DNA from: Ureibacillus acetophenoni
GTDB lineage: Bacteria; Bacillota; Bacilli; Bacillales_A; Planococcaceae
Assembly (NCBI RefSeq): GCF_900220965.1
Contig: NZ_OBQC01000002.1
Coordinates: 337,176-401,175 of the forward strand
Length of the DNA: 64,000 nucleotides
Reading direction: 5' to 3'
The notes below the pieces were generated by a model, which ran no database searches, was not told where the DNA came from, and saw nothing but the letters and a program-made list of their open reading frames with translations. Positions 26,685-36,459 of this stretch are shown here, piece after piece. Made by a program: the position numbers and the translations under genes. The stretch's first letter is position 1. The number at the start of each line of letters is the position of its first letter.

Positions 26685-28952
26685 ATGATTTCAAGAAAAT
26701 GGTTTTGGATTATTATTTCACTTTATCTTATTTTAGGTTTTTATATTTTCTATACAAGTTACCAATCACCTACAGCCGGAATCGAGGTCGAACAAAAAAA
26801 TGACCAATGTATAGTTGTTGGATTACTTTATCCTGAATTGGAAGAAATTCACAAAATAAATAGAGGGGATACCATCTTAAAGGTTAATGGTAAAGATATC
26901 AATGATACTTCTAAATTAAAATATGACAGTATAATAAGCTTTGCAGATAGTGCTACAGTTATGAACTCAAAGGGTGAAGTCCGACAAATAATTTTTAGTC
27001 ACGATGATTTACCATATCAGTTTTTTAATAATTATATATTGCCGCTTTGTTATTTTCTTGCAGCATTATTTTTAGCCATCTATTTATATAGACAACAAAA
27101 GGGAAATCAACAAGCATTAAACTACTTAATTTTATTCATTTTAACTGTTGCCATTGCCTGCGGTAGTATACCTTTGTATATGCGGTTAAATTGGTTTGGT
27201 ATTATTATTAATAGTACCACTGCAGTACTAAGCCCAATTTTATTACTCTCTTTTTTAAAACACTATTACACATTTTTATCGATTCATTGGCGGATCTTTA
27301 ACTATGTTCGCTACTTGTATATTATCCCAATTTTCGTACTCGTATTAACAATTGTTGAAGACTTCTACCCTTCAATGTTTTTCATTGATAGTTTAATTAT
27401 TTTATCACTTTTTTTTATATTAATTATGATCAATATTGCCATCATCATTGCTGGCTATATAAAATATCCAAAATCACAAATTAAAGTGATTTTTTGGTTT
27501 ATTATATTTCCTATTATTCCTTTTTTAGTTTTATATGTTGTGCCATTATTAATATTACAAAAATATATTATCTCAACATCTATACTCTCAATCTTTTTCT
27601 TGTTTATGTCATTTGGATTCACTTTCGCACAAATATCCGAGCGCTTATTTGATGTTGAATATTACATCTCTAGATTAAAATATTATTCACTATTTTCACT
27701 CGTCATTACTTTAGGATTAGTGCTGGGTATATACATAATTACTTCATTGCCAATATACGAAATAGTAAGTTTGTCTATATTTATATTCTTATTTATTTTA
27801 GTTAGCTTTTATATTAGAGAAAAATTGGACTATATTAATCGAAAGGTTCTATTTACTCCTCAGGGTAACTATATTCACCAATTATATACTTCCATTGATA
27901 GCATAGGAAAAACGACCACAAGGGAAGAACTATTTCAAAAATTATCATCTATCCTAGCAAAACAACTCGAGTTTAATGTAGTCTATGTAATTGGTTTTAA
28001 TATTAGCGAGAGAAAAATTGTTGAGAATAAATTACAAACAGCAAATCGGCTACACGATTCAATCGATATTTCTCTTTTCGAAAATTTACAGCTGATGGAA
28101 ATAAGTAATATTGGAAGTTGTTACATTGCATGTATACATCAAGATATAGAAATGAAACAGATCTTAATACTTGGAAATGAAAATCATTCATCATTAAAAC
28201 ATGAAGAGTTACTCGCTTTGGAATTGTTAATTTTATATGTTAATAACTTTATTGATAATACTAAATTAGTTGAGGAATTATTAGCGAAATTAAAAACAAT
28301 GGAACAAAAGGATGATCACCCCTACTGGTTCGAAAAACTTGTATTACTTAAACTTGAAGAGGAAAAAACTCATTTAGCTCAAGATTTACACGATACTGTT
28401 TTGCAGGAGCAAATATTCCTCATTCGTGAGATGGATAGCATTCTAAATGAAACGAATGTAGAAACACTTCAAGCAAAAATAACTGATTTCCATCATCAGC
28501 TCGTTTCCATTAATCACCAACTAAGAGCATATTGCGAAATTTTAAAACCACCTTTACTGGATACTTTAGGTTTAAATGCTGCGCTAAACAAACTGTTTAT
28601 GCAAACAAAAAAACGGGCTAATTTTACTTTACTTAAAAAAATAGAGCAAATTGATTTAAAAAATAAATACACGCCATTGTTTATTTATCGTTTAATACAA
28701 GAATTACTAACAAATGCAATTAAACACTCTCAAGCCACATATGTAAAAATTCAGTTGTTGCCATATGAAAATGGATTTGAAATAAAGTATATGGATAATG
28801 GGGTTGGTTTTGATATAGAAAAGTTGAAGACTTCAAATTCAATGGGTCTAGCTGGTATGAAAGAAAGAGTAAGAACATATAACGGATATTTCGAAATTGA
28901 TACATATCCTAATGAAGGTTTGCAAATTCAAATACGTGTTGGAGAAGATTAG
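26685..28952 (+). CDS. comP: ComP-like membrane sensor histidine kinase (PDZ-like domain, HisKA_3)
   Basis: 755 aa. One N-terminal membrane segment, then a PDZ-like extracytoplasmic domain (about 35-110, with INRGDTILKVNGKDI), then about seven further membrane helices (about 115-385), a linker, and a HisKA_3 dimerisation domain with the phospho-acceptor His569 in AQDLHDTVLQEQ. The C-terminal HATPase_c has ELLTNAIKHSQA (N box), YMDNGVGFDI and GLAGMKERVR. Layout and partner match ComP of B. subtilis (769 aa). Ligand unknown because no comQX lies nearby. The next gene starts 2 bp downstream. The start codon has GGAG about 13 nt upstream, a wide spacing. Confidence 0.85.
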   Translation: MISRKWFWIIISLYLILGFYIFYTSYQSPTAGIEVEQKNDQCIVVGLLYPELEEIHKINRGDTILKVNGKDINDTSKLKYDSIISFADSATVMNSKGEVRQIIFSHDDLPYQFFNNYILPLCYFLAALFLAIYLYRQQKGNQQALNYLILFILTVAIACGSIPLYMRLNWFGIIINSTTAVLSPILLLSFLKHYYTFLSIHWRIFNYVRYLYIIPIFVLVLTIVEDFYPSMFFIDSLIILSLFFILIMINIAIIIAGYIKYPKSQIKVIFWFIIFPIIPFLVLYVVPLLILQKYIISTSILSIFFLFMSFGFTFAQISERLFDVEYYISRLKYYSLFSLVITLGLVLGIYIITSLPIYEIVSLSIFIFLFILVSFYIREKLDYINRKVLFTPQGNYIHQLYTSIDSIGKTTTREELFQKLSSILAKQLEFNVVYVIGFNISERKIVENKLQTANRLHDSIDISLFENLQLMEISNIGSCYIACIHQDIEMKQILILGNENHSSLKHEELLALELLILYVNNFIDNTKLVEELLAKLKTMEQKDDHPYWFEKLVLLKLEEEKTHLAQDLHDTVLQEQIFLIREMDSILNETNVETLQAKITDFHHQLVSINHQLRAYCEILKPPLLDTLGLNAALNKLFMQTKKRANFTLLKKIEQIDLKNKYTPLFIYRLIQELLTNAIKHSQATYVKIQLLPYENGFEIKYMDNGVGFDIEKLKTSNSMGLAGMKERVRTYNGYFEIDTYPNEGLQIQIRVGED

Positions 28953-28954
28953 TT

Positions 28955-29584
28955 ATGATTAAAATTATGATTGTTGATGATCACCATGCAGTCTTAGAAG
29001 GTACAAAAAATCTTTTCAATGATGTGGATGACATTATAGTAGACGCTAGTGATAATGTATACGAAATCCATAAAATGATAAATGAAAACCGATCATTTTA
29101 TGATGTCTACTTAGTAGATATTAACATGCCTGAACAAAATGGAATCGTTTTATGTAGTAAAATACGTACATACCAACCAACTGCAAAAGTCATCCTATAT
29201 ACAGGTGATAATATTGAAGATTATTATTCCTTACTTTTAGATAAGTTAGTTCATGGAGTACTATCAAAAACTGCCACTAAAGAACAGGTAATTCATACAA
29301 TTCGTGAAACGTTGAAAGATAGTTTAGTAATTCCAGCTAATTTTATAGATTTTGTAAAAAATCATTATAATGATGGCGATAATGAGGATACATTAAAATT
29401 AAATGACAGAGAACAACAATTACTACAATATGTATCGATGGGGTATTCAAATAGCGTAATCGCAAAGGAACTTCAGGTTTCACAACGTACAATTGAGCGC
29501 AATCTGTCCCAACTGTTTAATTTGTTAAACGTAACCTCTCGTTCAGAAGCTGTGATGGTTGCTAAAGAAAGAAACTTATTTTAG
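28955..29584 (+). CDS. comA: ComA-like response regulator (REC + LuxR HTH)
   Basis: 209 aa. The receiver domain starts IMIVDDHHAVLEGTKNLF, with the phospho-acceptor Asp in VYLVDINMPEQ (about residue 55) and the Thr/Lys switch pair in VILYTGDN and VLSKTATKE. The C-terminal LuxR helix-turn-helix reads YSNSVIAKELQVSQRTIERNLSQLF and ends SRSEAVMVAKE. The pattern GTK, YTG, EDYY, HGVLSKT, SR-EAV--AK closely follows B. subtilis ComA. Partner of the preceding kinase. Probably activates competence- or surfactin-like targets, but its regulon is unknown here. Confidence 0.88.
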   Translation: MIKIMIVDDHHAVLEGTKNLFNDVDDIIVDASDNVYEIHKMINENRSFYDVYLVDINMPEQNGIVLCSKIRTYQPTAKVILYTGDNIEDYYSLLLDKLVHGVLSKTATKEQVIHTIRETLKDSLVIPANFIDFVKNHYNDGDNEDTLKLNDREQQLLQYVSMGYSNSVIAKELQVSQRTIERNLSQLFNLLNVTSRSEAVMVAKERNLF

Positions 29585-29595
29585 GCAAATTAATA

Positions 29596-29635
29596 GGCGC
29601 TGCTCAGAAATTTTGTGCTAGAGCAGCGCCTTACT
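29596..29635 (+). terminator. Hairpin terminator after comA-like gene
   Basis: GGCGCTGCTC / GAGCAGCGCC perfect 10-bp stem, 15-nt loop, followed by only a few T. It lies 11 bp past the comA stop. Confidence 0.7.
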
Positions 29636-29681
29636 CAAATGAGTCTATATCATCATAACATTCAATTTGCTTTTCCAATTG

Positions 29682-29873
29682 TTACGTGGCCTCCCGTAAG
29701 TATGTTTTGTTATTTTCTAAAATCTTAATCATTTGTTGAAGAATTTTTTCTTCTACCACTGGGGTAGCATTAATTTCTTTTCTAATAATTGTATACAAAT
29801 CTAAAACTGAACCTACGTCGAGTCTATGTTTCTCCGCTAGTTGAAACGCTCGCTCTAACTGACCGGTTATCAT
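29682..29873 (-). CDS. Small cytosolic protein of unknown function
   Basis: 63 aa from ATG 29873, which has AAGGAGG at ideal distance; a longer frame from TTG 29945 has no site. Mostly helical and charged (AFQLAEKHRLDVGSVLDLYTII, quoted in part: ERAFQLAEKHRLD). No domain recognised and no membrane segment. Monocistronic, convergent with comA-like gene; probably ends at the hairpin there. Confidence 0.7.
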   Translation of the reverse strand: MITGQLERAFQLAEKHRLDVGSVLDLYTIIRKEINATPVVEEKILQQMIKILENNKTYLREAT

Positions 29874-29984
29874 CGGCAGTCCTCCTTTTTTTGTAGTTAC
29901 TTCTATTTTATGATGTTTTGGTGAATATTTCATCTGAAACCACAAAATATTTTAATTTTTTTTATTTTTTTAATAAATTTGTGG

Positions 29985-30022
29985 AATCGCCCAACCTAAA
30001 TTGTTACCGGTTGAGCGATTTT
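29985..30022 (-). terminator. Hairpin after the GH3 gene
   Basis: AATCGCTCAACC / GGTTGGGCGATT stem on the minus strand (one G-U pair), loop of about 14 nt. The downstream sequence is AT-rich rather than a strict T-run. Confidence 0.65.
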
Positions 30023-30048
30023 CATTAGTATAAACATTTTTTCACTTT

Positions 30049-32049
30049 CTAATATGACAAACCAAAGTTATATTGGTAAGTATTGCCGTTCTTATCTTTG
30101 TACGGGTAATCTGCTCCCTTTCTGAACCCTGGGATATCACCTGGTGTATTGTTCAGAACTTCTTGACTAGCTGGAATCGTTAGTGGAAGTTTTCCAACAG
30201 GACTAAATTTTCCACGTAAAATATCCAATAATATTTCCGGTTTAACACCAAAAGTAGCAATGACACTTGCCGCATTTGGTTCAATATCATTAATTAGCCA
30301 AGGATTTTTAAAATCGATTGCAGTAATTGTTGGAACTTTCTTTTGAATCTCCTTTACACGTTCGATATTAAAAATACCGGTATCAGGACCAATTGTCAGT
30401 GTAATTTTACTTTGTCCAAATAAATCCATATTCGGAAGAACCCAGACCAATGCATGGGTTGCTTCTTCCAAAGTATCAATCACTGTAATGTTTGAATCAT
30501 GTTTTCTAATAAGGTCTTTTAAATTTTGTGTATTTTGCCCTTCTTCACCACCTGGAAATACTTGAACAAACAATTTTATGTTTTGCAGCTTTTTGTCAGT
30601 TAAAGGTAATAACTTTTCATCATTTCTCAAGAGGACAATTGACTTTCGATGGGCATCATCTGCTCTTTGCTGAGACTCTGGATCATTGACAACTTTAAGA
30701 GCTTGCTGAGGTTCAACATACGGATTTTCAAACAAACCAAGCATCATCATCTCAGTAACTAAGTAGCGAACAGAACGGTCAACTACTTCTTCACTCACTA
30801 ATCCTTTATTCACTGCAGTAATAATAGGTGTAGGATCTTGGGCTCCAGAAAATATATTTGTTCCCGCATTTAATGCTTTTGCAAATCGCTCTTCTATAGG
30901 TAAATCAAGTGCACCCCATGCCTTATCAATGACTGCACTTGTATCTGAATTTACATACCCTAGAAATCCTAGTTCAGCTCTTAAATAATCGTTAATAAAT
31001 GGTTTATTTAAAGCAAAACCAACTTCTTCAAATTGTTGTGTTTGAGTAAAAGGTGGTAATCCTTGGTTAGCACTCATATTACTTGGAAAAGCATAGTAAG
31101 GCATAATTGAGGTTGTATCGGCTTCAATGGCAGCTCTAAAAGGTGGCATATGGTATCTTAAAAGGCTTCCTTCTGTTGGGTAAATATTATACCTACCTTC
31201 TTCAAAGTGTGGGTCTTTACCTTGTTCCCTAGCTCCACCTCCTGGATAATGTCTAACAGTTGTTGTTACACTATTATCGTTTAGCACATCCCCCTGATAA
31301 CCTTTTACAATTCGGTAAATGATATCAGATACTAATGCTGGATGTTCACCAAAGGTTTCATCAATTCTAGACCATAGTGGATCTGTCGCTACGTCTGCAG
31401 AATATCCATACAGTTTACGTATACCTGTTGCACGAAACTCATTCGCTGTTATTTTTGAAAAATCTTCAATAAGTCTTAAATCACGAGTTGCCGCTAAGCC
31501 TAATGTATTTGGCCAATATGAAAATTGGCCTGAAGTACCTGGACCAGCCCCTACTAAAGCATCAATTGAAGTAGCATGATTTCTTGGATTAGAAATGATC
31601 ATCACAGGGATACCTAATCGGGAGCCTTCTGCAGCTTCTTGCAACTGATTATTATAGTCCGCAATGATGTTTGCACTTGGTGTTTCACGGTAAATAAAAT
31701 AGCGGGTATTTTGATCTAAATGTGCATTTGGTAAAACAAGTTTACCTTCCTCGAATGTAGGAAATTCAGGAATCATTAATAATCCTGCTTTTTCTTTAAG
31801 TGTCATTTTGGATATTAGATCTTTTGCTCGATCATCAAATGAAAGTTGCCAGTTTTCATAGGGGTCTAACTGTCCATTTCCATTTAAGTCTTTAAATTTT
31901 TTGCCATCAATGGATAATGTCTGTTTCACTTTTGATCCAATAGTTGGTTGTGTATCTCTTTCGGCAGAAATTTGGTGCATTGGAATGAAAGTTGATAATG
32001 ATAAAACGATTACAATAGAAACCGCAAATATTTTCCTTAGTTTAACCAT
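30049..32049 (-). CDS. Secreted glycoside hydrolase family 3 beta-glucosidase-like enzyme
   Basis: 666 aa from ATG 32049 (GGAAGGG upstream). A signal peptide (about 1-30) is followed by an EF-hand-like DLNGNGQLDPYENW loop common in GH3 enzymes. The (alpha/beta)8 domain has the VRHYPGGGAREQGKDPH motif with its conserved Lys/His replaced in part, and the nucleophile Asp is in GYVNSDTSAV (about residue 315). The second alpha/beta domain holds LLRNDEKLLPL. Likely acts on beta-glucans or other beta-glycosides outside the cell; the NagZ-type KHFPGHGD motif is absent, so muropeptide recycling is unlikely. Monocistronic. Confidence 0.88.
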   Translation of the reverse strand: MVKLRKIFAVSIVIVLSLSTFIPMHQISAERDTQPTIGSKVKQTLSIDGKKFKDLNGNGQLDPYENWQLSFDDRAKDLISKMTLKEKAGLLMIPEFPTFEEGKLVLPNAHLDQNTRYFIYRETPSANIIADYNNQLQEAAEGSRLGIPVMIISNPRNHATSIDALVGAGPGTSGQFSYWPNTLGLAATRDLRLIEDFSKITANEFRATGIRKLYGYSADVATDPLWSRIDETFGEHPALVSDIIYRIVKGYQGDVLNDNSVTTTVRHYPGGGAREQGKDPHFEEGRYNIYPTEGSLLRYHMPPFRAAIEADTTSIMPYYAFPSNMSANQGLPPFTQTQQFEEVGFALNKPFINDYLRAELGFLGYVNSDTSAVIDKAWGALDLPIEERFAKALNAGTNIFSGAQDPTPIITAVNKGLVSEEVVDRSVRYLVTEMMMLGLFENPYVEPQQALKVVNDPESQQRADDAHRKSIVLLRNDEKLLPLTDKKLQNIKLFVQVFPGGEEGQNTQNLKDLIRKHDSNITVIDTLEEATHALVWVLPNMDLFGQSKITLTIGPDTGIFNIERVKEIQKKVPTITAIDFKNPWLINDIEPNAASVIATFGVKPEILLDILRGKFSPVGKLPLTIPASQEVLNNTPGDIPGFRKGADYPYKDKNGNTYQYNFGLSY

Positions 32050-32216
32050 TGATTCCCTTCCTTTACTTCGCATTCTTCCATTATTCTGCCGATTCTTTCA
32101 TTATTTATGTATAATGAGGCATTACCAAAAAATAAAAAATAAAAAGCCAACTAACATTATGAGCAGTTAGATGACTAATATAAAAATGGATTAGGAAATT
32201 AATCATATATATTTAT

Positions 32217-32441
32217 TTAACTAATAATATCCCGTTCGTTTCGAACTACCGGAAACAGTGATAATACATTATTAATGAGAAAAGTTCTTTGAGCTTTTTT
32301 CATAAAACAGTACGCTGTAAATGTATGATCATGAACATGAAGTACCTTTATTCGTCTTTTTGAAATTTCCCCACTTTTTGCAATATAGATCATATCAACC
32401 AATTGCTTACGATCCATTTGTTTTATCAACTGCTCTTTCAA
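32217..32441 (-). CDS. Small WYL-like domain protein
   Basis: 74 aa. The core IYIAKSGEISKRRIKVLHV then FTAYCFMKKAQRTFLINNVLSL follows the WYL pattern (beta-rich fold, final R-x-F). Starts at TTG 32441, preceded by AAAGGGG. No DNA-binding part, so it is either a free-standing WYL-like sensor or a small hypothetical. Neighbours give no hint. Confidence 0.65.
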   Translation of the reverse strand: MKEQLIKQMDRKQLVDMIYIAKSGEISKRRIKVLHVHDHTFTAYCFMKKAQRTFLINNVLSLFPVVRNERDIIS

Positions 32442-32569
32442 ATGTTTAGCCCCTTTGAAACGTTATATAGAACAAGTGTTTTCATGAACAATGTATTCTA
32501 AACCTGTTATATATAGAACATTCTTTGAGACGGGCTAATTAAAAAGAAATTCTTTTACCTTCTAAGATT

Positions 32570-32821
32570 TCAATGTTCAACTTTATTAATCTTTTCATAT
32601 GACATTATTGCGTCTGTCATATCTTTAAAGAATAGATCAAAAACTAAAACATCATTCTCTGTTACTTTTGCTTTCTTTTTGTTAAATGTAAAAAATTGAA
32701 TTAAGTAAAAATCGTGACCTTCATCTTTAATAAAAATATCAAGGCTACAAAAATAATCTTGTAATTCTTTTATCACTTCTTCGATACGAATTGATTTTAT
32801 TAGATAAGATACAATTTCCAA
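32570..32821 (-). CDS. Small protein of unknown function
   Basis: 83 aa from TTG 32821, because GAGGTGA precedes it at correct spacing; the GTG at 32830 lies inside that site. Acidic and aromatic, with VIKELQDYFCSLDIFI and LVFDLFFKDMTDAIMSY. No recognisable domain or membrane segment. Possibly a cotranscribed companion of the WYL-like gene on the same strand, but 128 bp separate them. Confidence 0.6.
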   Translation of the reverse strand: MEIVSYLIKSIRIEEVIKELQDYFCSLDIFIKDEGHDFYLIQFFTFNKKKAKVTENDVLVFDLFFKDMTDAIMSYEKINKVEH

Positions 32822-33006
32822 TATCTTCACCTCGCTTCAAATCAAGCTACATATTTAAGAATTTTAACAATTAGCCACATTATATCAGAATATTCAAATA
32901 AATAATTTTTACAAATATGGTAATTTTAATTAAAAATATTATCAATTTGTAAGCCTTTTCATTTGTGTTTATACTACAAATTGTATATATTATTTCATTT
33001 AGCTAT

Positions 33007-33045
33007 CAAAAAAAGAAAAGCTCAGTCTTATATCCAAGCTTTTCT
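33007..33045 (-). terminator. Rho-independent terminator after dacC
   Basis: AGAAAAGCT / AGCTTTTCT perfect stem, loop of about 15 nt, followed on the minus strand by TTTTTTT. Confidence 0.85.
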
Positions 33046-33061
33046 ACTTATCATTTATTTA

Positions 33062-34519
33062 TTAAAATTCTTTTGCAATTTCAAGTACGATTTCATCAAT
33101 TACTGGTGCTGCACCTGATTTATTTTGTACTAATACACTGAAAATGTATCTATTTCCACTGTTTGCTTCAATATAGCCACTTAAAGCAGCCACGCCGTTT
33201 AAAGAACCTGTTTTCGCGAACACTTTCCCTGCTGTTAATGGATCCTTTAATCGATTTCTTAAAGTTCCTCCAACCATACGCGTGCTATTCGCCGAGACTG
33301 GTAAACTAGTTAAAAAGGTATCATACCACTCTTCACTTTGAACTTTGTATAGTAGTTCACTCACAGTTAAACTAGAAACATAGTTTTCATGGGACATTCC
33401 AGACCCGTCTTCAAAGAACCAATCATTCATATTCAGGCCAATAGATTGTCCATAATCATTTAGCACTTTAAGACCAGCATTTGTACTACCATGGTGATTC
33501 TTTACTTTACCCATAGTCTTAATTAAAATATCAGCAATCCCGTTATTACTTAATTTCATATAAGGGATTAATAATTCTTTAAGAGTCATAGATTCTTTGG
33601 TTGAAATAAGTTGTGCACTATTCGGTGTCGCCGCTTGGAATACTTTATCTTTTGTATACTCAATTCCAGCTTCTGCTAGTATTGCTTGGAACATTGTTAG
33701 CGTATGTGTAGTAGGATTTTGAACGGTAATCCAATCTCTAAAAGTTCTCCCAATAGGAATATTTCCACTAATTAGAATTTGATTTGTTTGGTAAATTCTC
33801 TCAACAGATACTGTCCTATTTTCACCAGAAGGTACAGTTATAGCTTCATTAATAATTTCTAAATCACCAATGTGTGGTGTGATAGTAAATGTAGCTGGTT
33901 CACCAACTTGTGCAGGTGCTACATCTACGATTATAGTTCCAGAATCGTAGTCTGGATTCGGTGATGTTGTTAATGCAGTAATTGGTGCAGCATAATACCA
34001 TGACTCATCATCGGCCCAAATTCCAGGAGTAAGTAAATCACCATCAAACCATTTGTCGTCACCAACAATGCGACCTTCAATAGTATGAATGCCTAGGGAT
34101 TTTAAATCTTCTGCAAATTGTTTTAAATCCGTATCCATTAACGTTGGATCGCCTTGACCTTGTAAATAGACATCACCTATTAAAACACCATTAGAAATTT
34201 TACCGTTAATATAAAGATTTGTTGCAAAACGATAATCTTCTCCCAGAACATCTAATGCAGCAGCTGTTGTTAATAACTTCATATTCGATGCAGGTTTAAT
34301 AGTAGTATCTCCATTTAATTCATATAGTACCTCACTAGTGTCACTATCTCTGATGGTAATACTTACATCAGCGCCAATTAATTTCTCATCAACAATTGAT
34401 TGAATTTTCTTTTCAAATGTAGACGCTAGAATTTCCTCAGCGCTTGCCAAACTACTAAAACCAAAAAGACTTAATACTAACATCCATGCTACTGCCATAA
34501 TTGAAAATTTTCTCTTCAT
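33062..34519 (-). CDS. dacC: D-alanyl-D-alanine carboxypeptidase, PBP4a/DacC type (S13)
   Basis: 485-aa secreted low-molecular-mass penicillin-binding protein. Signal peptide about 1-28. Motifs: SxxK as SNMK (S78-K81), SxN as SNN in KLSNNGIAD (about residue 330) and KTG in FAKTGSLNG (about 430). It removes terminal D-Ala from murein pentapeptides or cleaves cross-links. 485 aa fits the S13 family (B. subtilis DacC is about 490). Monocistronic with its own terminator. Confidence 0.94.
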   Translation of the reverse strand: MKRKFSIMAVAWMLVLSLFGFSSLASAEEILASTFEKKIQSIVDEKLIGADVSITIRDSDTSEVLYELNGDTTIKPASNMKLLTTAAALDVLGEDYRFATNLYINGKISNGVLIGDVYLQGQGDPTLMDTDLKQFAEDLKSLGIHTIEGRIVGDDKWFDGDLLTPGIWADDESWYYAAPITALTTSPNPDYDSGTIIVDVAPAQVGEPATFTITPHIGDLEIINEAITVPSGENRTVSVERIYQTNQILISGNIPIGRTFRDWITVQNPTTHTLTMFQAILAEAGIEYTKDKVFQAATPNSAQLISTKESMTLKELLIPYMKLSNNGIADILIKTMGKVKNHHGSTNAGLKVLNDYGQSIGLNMNDWFFEDGSGMSHENYVSSLTVSELLYKVQSEEWYDTFLTSLPVSANSTRMVGGTLRNRLKDPLTAGKVFAKTGSLNGVAALSGYIEANSGNRYIFSVLVQNKSGAAPVIDEIVLEIAKEF

Positions 34520-34888
34520 AGAATCATCCTCTTTTTTCAGAATTTTCCTTTAATAAAAGAAGAGATTCTAACTTAATAACAAAATACCTCTTATCCTTTT
34601 AAAAATGAGCTTTATGAAGTATATTTATAGAATTCCACTAAGTATTTAAAACTAGATTTCTAGTTTGAACACCGTTTTTATTTACTATGTAAATAATACA
34701 TTTGGAGTGTATCTAGAAATGTATTAAGTATTATGCAAAAACTAAATTTGTAGTCTATCTAATAGTTTTTAGAATATTTGCATAAAAAGTGATATTTAAT
34801 TTGGATAATATGTTAATATAGCTTAAATAGATTATTATTTGTTTTCAGATAACACATAATTAAATTCCATACGAAAAGGAGAAGTATT
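34520..34888. other. Divergent intergenic region between dacC and the aldolase gene
   Basis: About 370 bp of AT-rich sequence that must hold both divergent promoters. No ORF with a ribosome binding site and no clear repeat was seen. Confidence 0.5.
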
Positions 34889-35851
34889 ATGAAACCAAAA
34901 AATGTGAAAATTATTGATTGTACCATTAGAGATGGTGGACTTGTGAACAATTGGGATTTCAGTATCGAATTCGTTCAAGATTTATATAATGGATTAAATG
35001 ACGCAGGTGTTGAATATATGGAAATTGGTTACAAAAACTCCCCTGCACTATTAAATGCAACTGAGCCAAACCCATGGAGATTTCTAGATGATGACTTTTT
35101 AAAACAAGTGATCACTGAAAAGAAGAAGACTAAATTATCTGCTTTAGTTGATATTGGGCGCGTTGATCCTAATGATATTTTACCTCGTGAAGAAAGTATT
35201 TTAGATATGATTCGTGTAGCATGTTACGTTCGTGAGGTTGACAAAGGATTGGAACTTGTTGAAATGTTCCATAATTTAGGATATGAAACTTCCCTAAATA
35301 TAATGGCTCTTTCAAGTGTACCTGAACATCAACTAATCGAGGCTTTTGATATGGTTCGTGAAAGCCCAGTAGATGTCGTTTACATTGTAGATTCGTTCGG
35401 TAGTTTAGATCCAAAAGATATCGAACATCAAGTGAACAAATTTAGCGCACTAATTCCAAATAAACAACTTGGTATCCATACACATAACAATTTACAATTA
35501 GCATTTGCAAATACTTTAACAGCAATGCGAAACGGTGTCGTATACCTTGACTCTTCAATATACGGCATGGGGCGTGCTGCCGGGAACTGTCATACCGAGC
35601 TACTAGTTGGTTATATTAAAAAGACAAGTTATGAATTAAAACCACTTTTACATGTGATTGAAAAACATATGTTAGAAATGCGTGAAAAATGGGAATGGGG
35701 CTACATTATCCCTTTCATGATTTCAGGAATTCTAAACGAACATCCGCGCGTAGCAATGGCATATCGTAATAGTGATGAACGAGATCAATTCGTCAATTTC
35801 TATGATAAAGTGACGACACCTGAAGCCACACCTTCTCCAACGTCAAAATAA
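34889..35851 (+). CDS. DRE-TIM metallolyase (4-hydroxy-2-oxovalerate aldolase / HMG-CoA lyase-like)
   Basis: 320 aa. The N-terminal metal-binding motif is DCTIRDGGLVNNW, the second metal motif GIHTHNNLQLAF (about residue 190) and the glycine turn VYLDSSIYGMGRAAGNCHTEL. These define the DRE-TIM superfamily of aldolases/condensing enzymes. The closest type is the aldolase-like protein of Bacillales annotated as 4-hydroxy-2-oxovalerate aldolase, but no partner dehydrogenase is nearby. ATG 34889 has AAAAGGAG upstream. Monocistronic and ended by a terminator. Substrate unknown. Confidence 0.88.
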   Translation: MKPKNVKIIDCTIRDGGLVNNWDFSIEFVQDLYNGLNDAGVEYMEIGYKNSPALLNATEPNPWRFLDDDFLKQVITEKKKTKLSALVDIGRVDPNDILPREESILDMIRVACYVREVDKGLELVEMFHNLGYETSLNIMALSSVPEHQLIEAFDMVRESPVDVVYIVDSFGSLDPKDIEHQVNKFSALIPNKQLGIHTHNNLQLAFANTLTAMRNGVVYLDSSIYGMGRAAGNCHTELLVGYIKKTSYELKPLLHVIEKHMLEMREKWEWGYIIPFMISGILNEHPRVAMAYRNSDERDQFVNFYDKVTTPEATPSPTSK

Positions 35852-35864
35852 TATTAGCTGTTCA

Positions 35865-35901
35865 AATGGGCGACACCTAAATTTGGAGTCGCCTATTTTT
35901 T
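35865..35901 (+). terminator. Rho-independent terminator after the aldolase gene
   Basis: GGGCGAC / GTCGCCT stem, loop of about 13 nt, followed by ATTTTTTG. Confidence 0.8.
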
Positions 35902-35962
35902 GCAACAAAAAACACCACAGGCAAGCGCTTGTGATGCAACTAATTGTACATTATTAAAGTAA

Positions 35963-36439
35963 CTATACTTGGTATACAACTTCAAAATCTTCAAAAACAA
36001 CAGGCATATCATCAGTAAACTCATATCCGAGTGCATTACCCTCCGCTTTATAAAAACGCTCATGCCCTTTTTGCCAAGATTCTAAAGTATCATCCTCACC
36101 TTCACGTTTACAAATTTCATAAGTAATGTCCTTAAATGGAATAATAGTGACCGCAGTTGTCTGAATAACACACTTTGGATTACCTTCCCAATCTGTAACA
36201 ATACTTAAATCCCCGACTTCAGGTACACGTGTACCTTCGATTTCATACGCTAGTAAACTACTCGCTGTCGCCTTCTTTTGACCGATTAATACTAATTGCA
36301 ACAATTCATTTGCTAGCTTTTCAGTTAATTCAAAATGAAATACTTCAATGTATTTAGTCGATTCTTCTCGACCTGTTTCCACCAAAAATTTCTTCCAAAA
36401 TAAATCGACTAAATGTTGTGTTTTAACCCCATTTTCCAT
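35963..36439 (-). CDS. ASCH-domain protein
   Basis: 158 aa. The ASCH fold is seen in FHFELTEKLANELLQLVLIGQKKATAS and VPEVGDLSIVTDWEGNP (parts quoted), with the TTAVTIIPF strand and the acidic C-terminal tail. Such domains bind or modify RNA (some are N4-acetylcytidine amidohydrolases). Start ATG 36439 has AAGGGGAAG. The next gene upstream on the same strand ends 21 bp away, so the two may form an operon. Confidence 0.88.
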   Translation of the reverse strand: MENGVKTQHLVDLFWKKFLVETGREESTKYIEVFHFELTEKLANELLQLVLIGQKKATASSLLAYEIEGTRVPEVGDLSIVTDWEGNPKCVIQTTAVTIIPFKDITYEICKREGEDDTLESWQKGHERFYKAEGNALGYEFTDDMPVVFEDFEVVYQV

Positions 36440-36459
36440 TTGTAACTTCCCCTTATGTG

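Noticed and set aside
30049-32049. NagZ-type muropeptide N-acetylglucosaminidase
   Set aside because: The KHFPGHGD-type motif is replaced by VRHYPGGG and the nucleophile context is that of beta-glucosidases.
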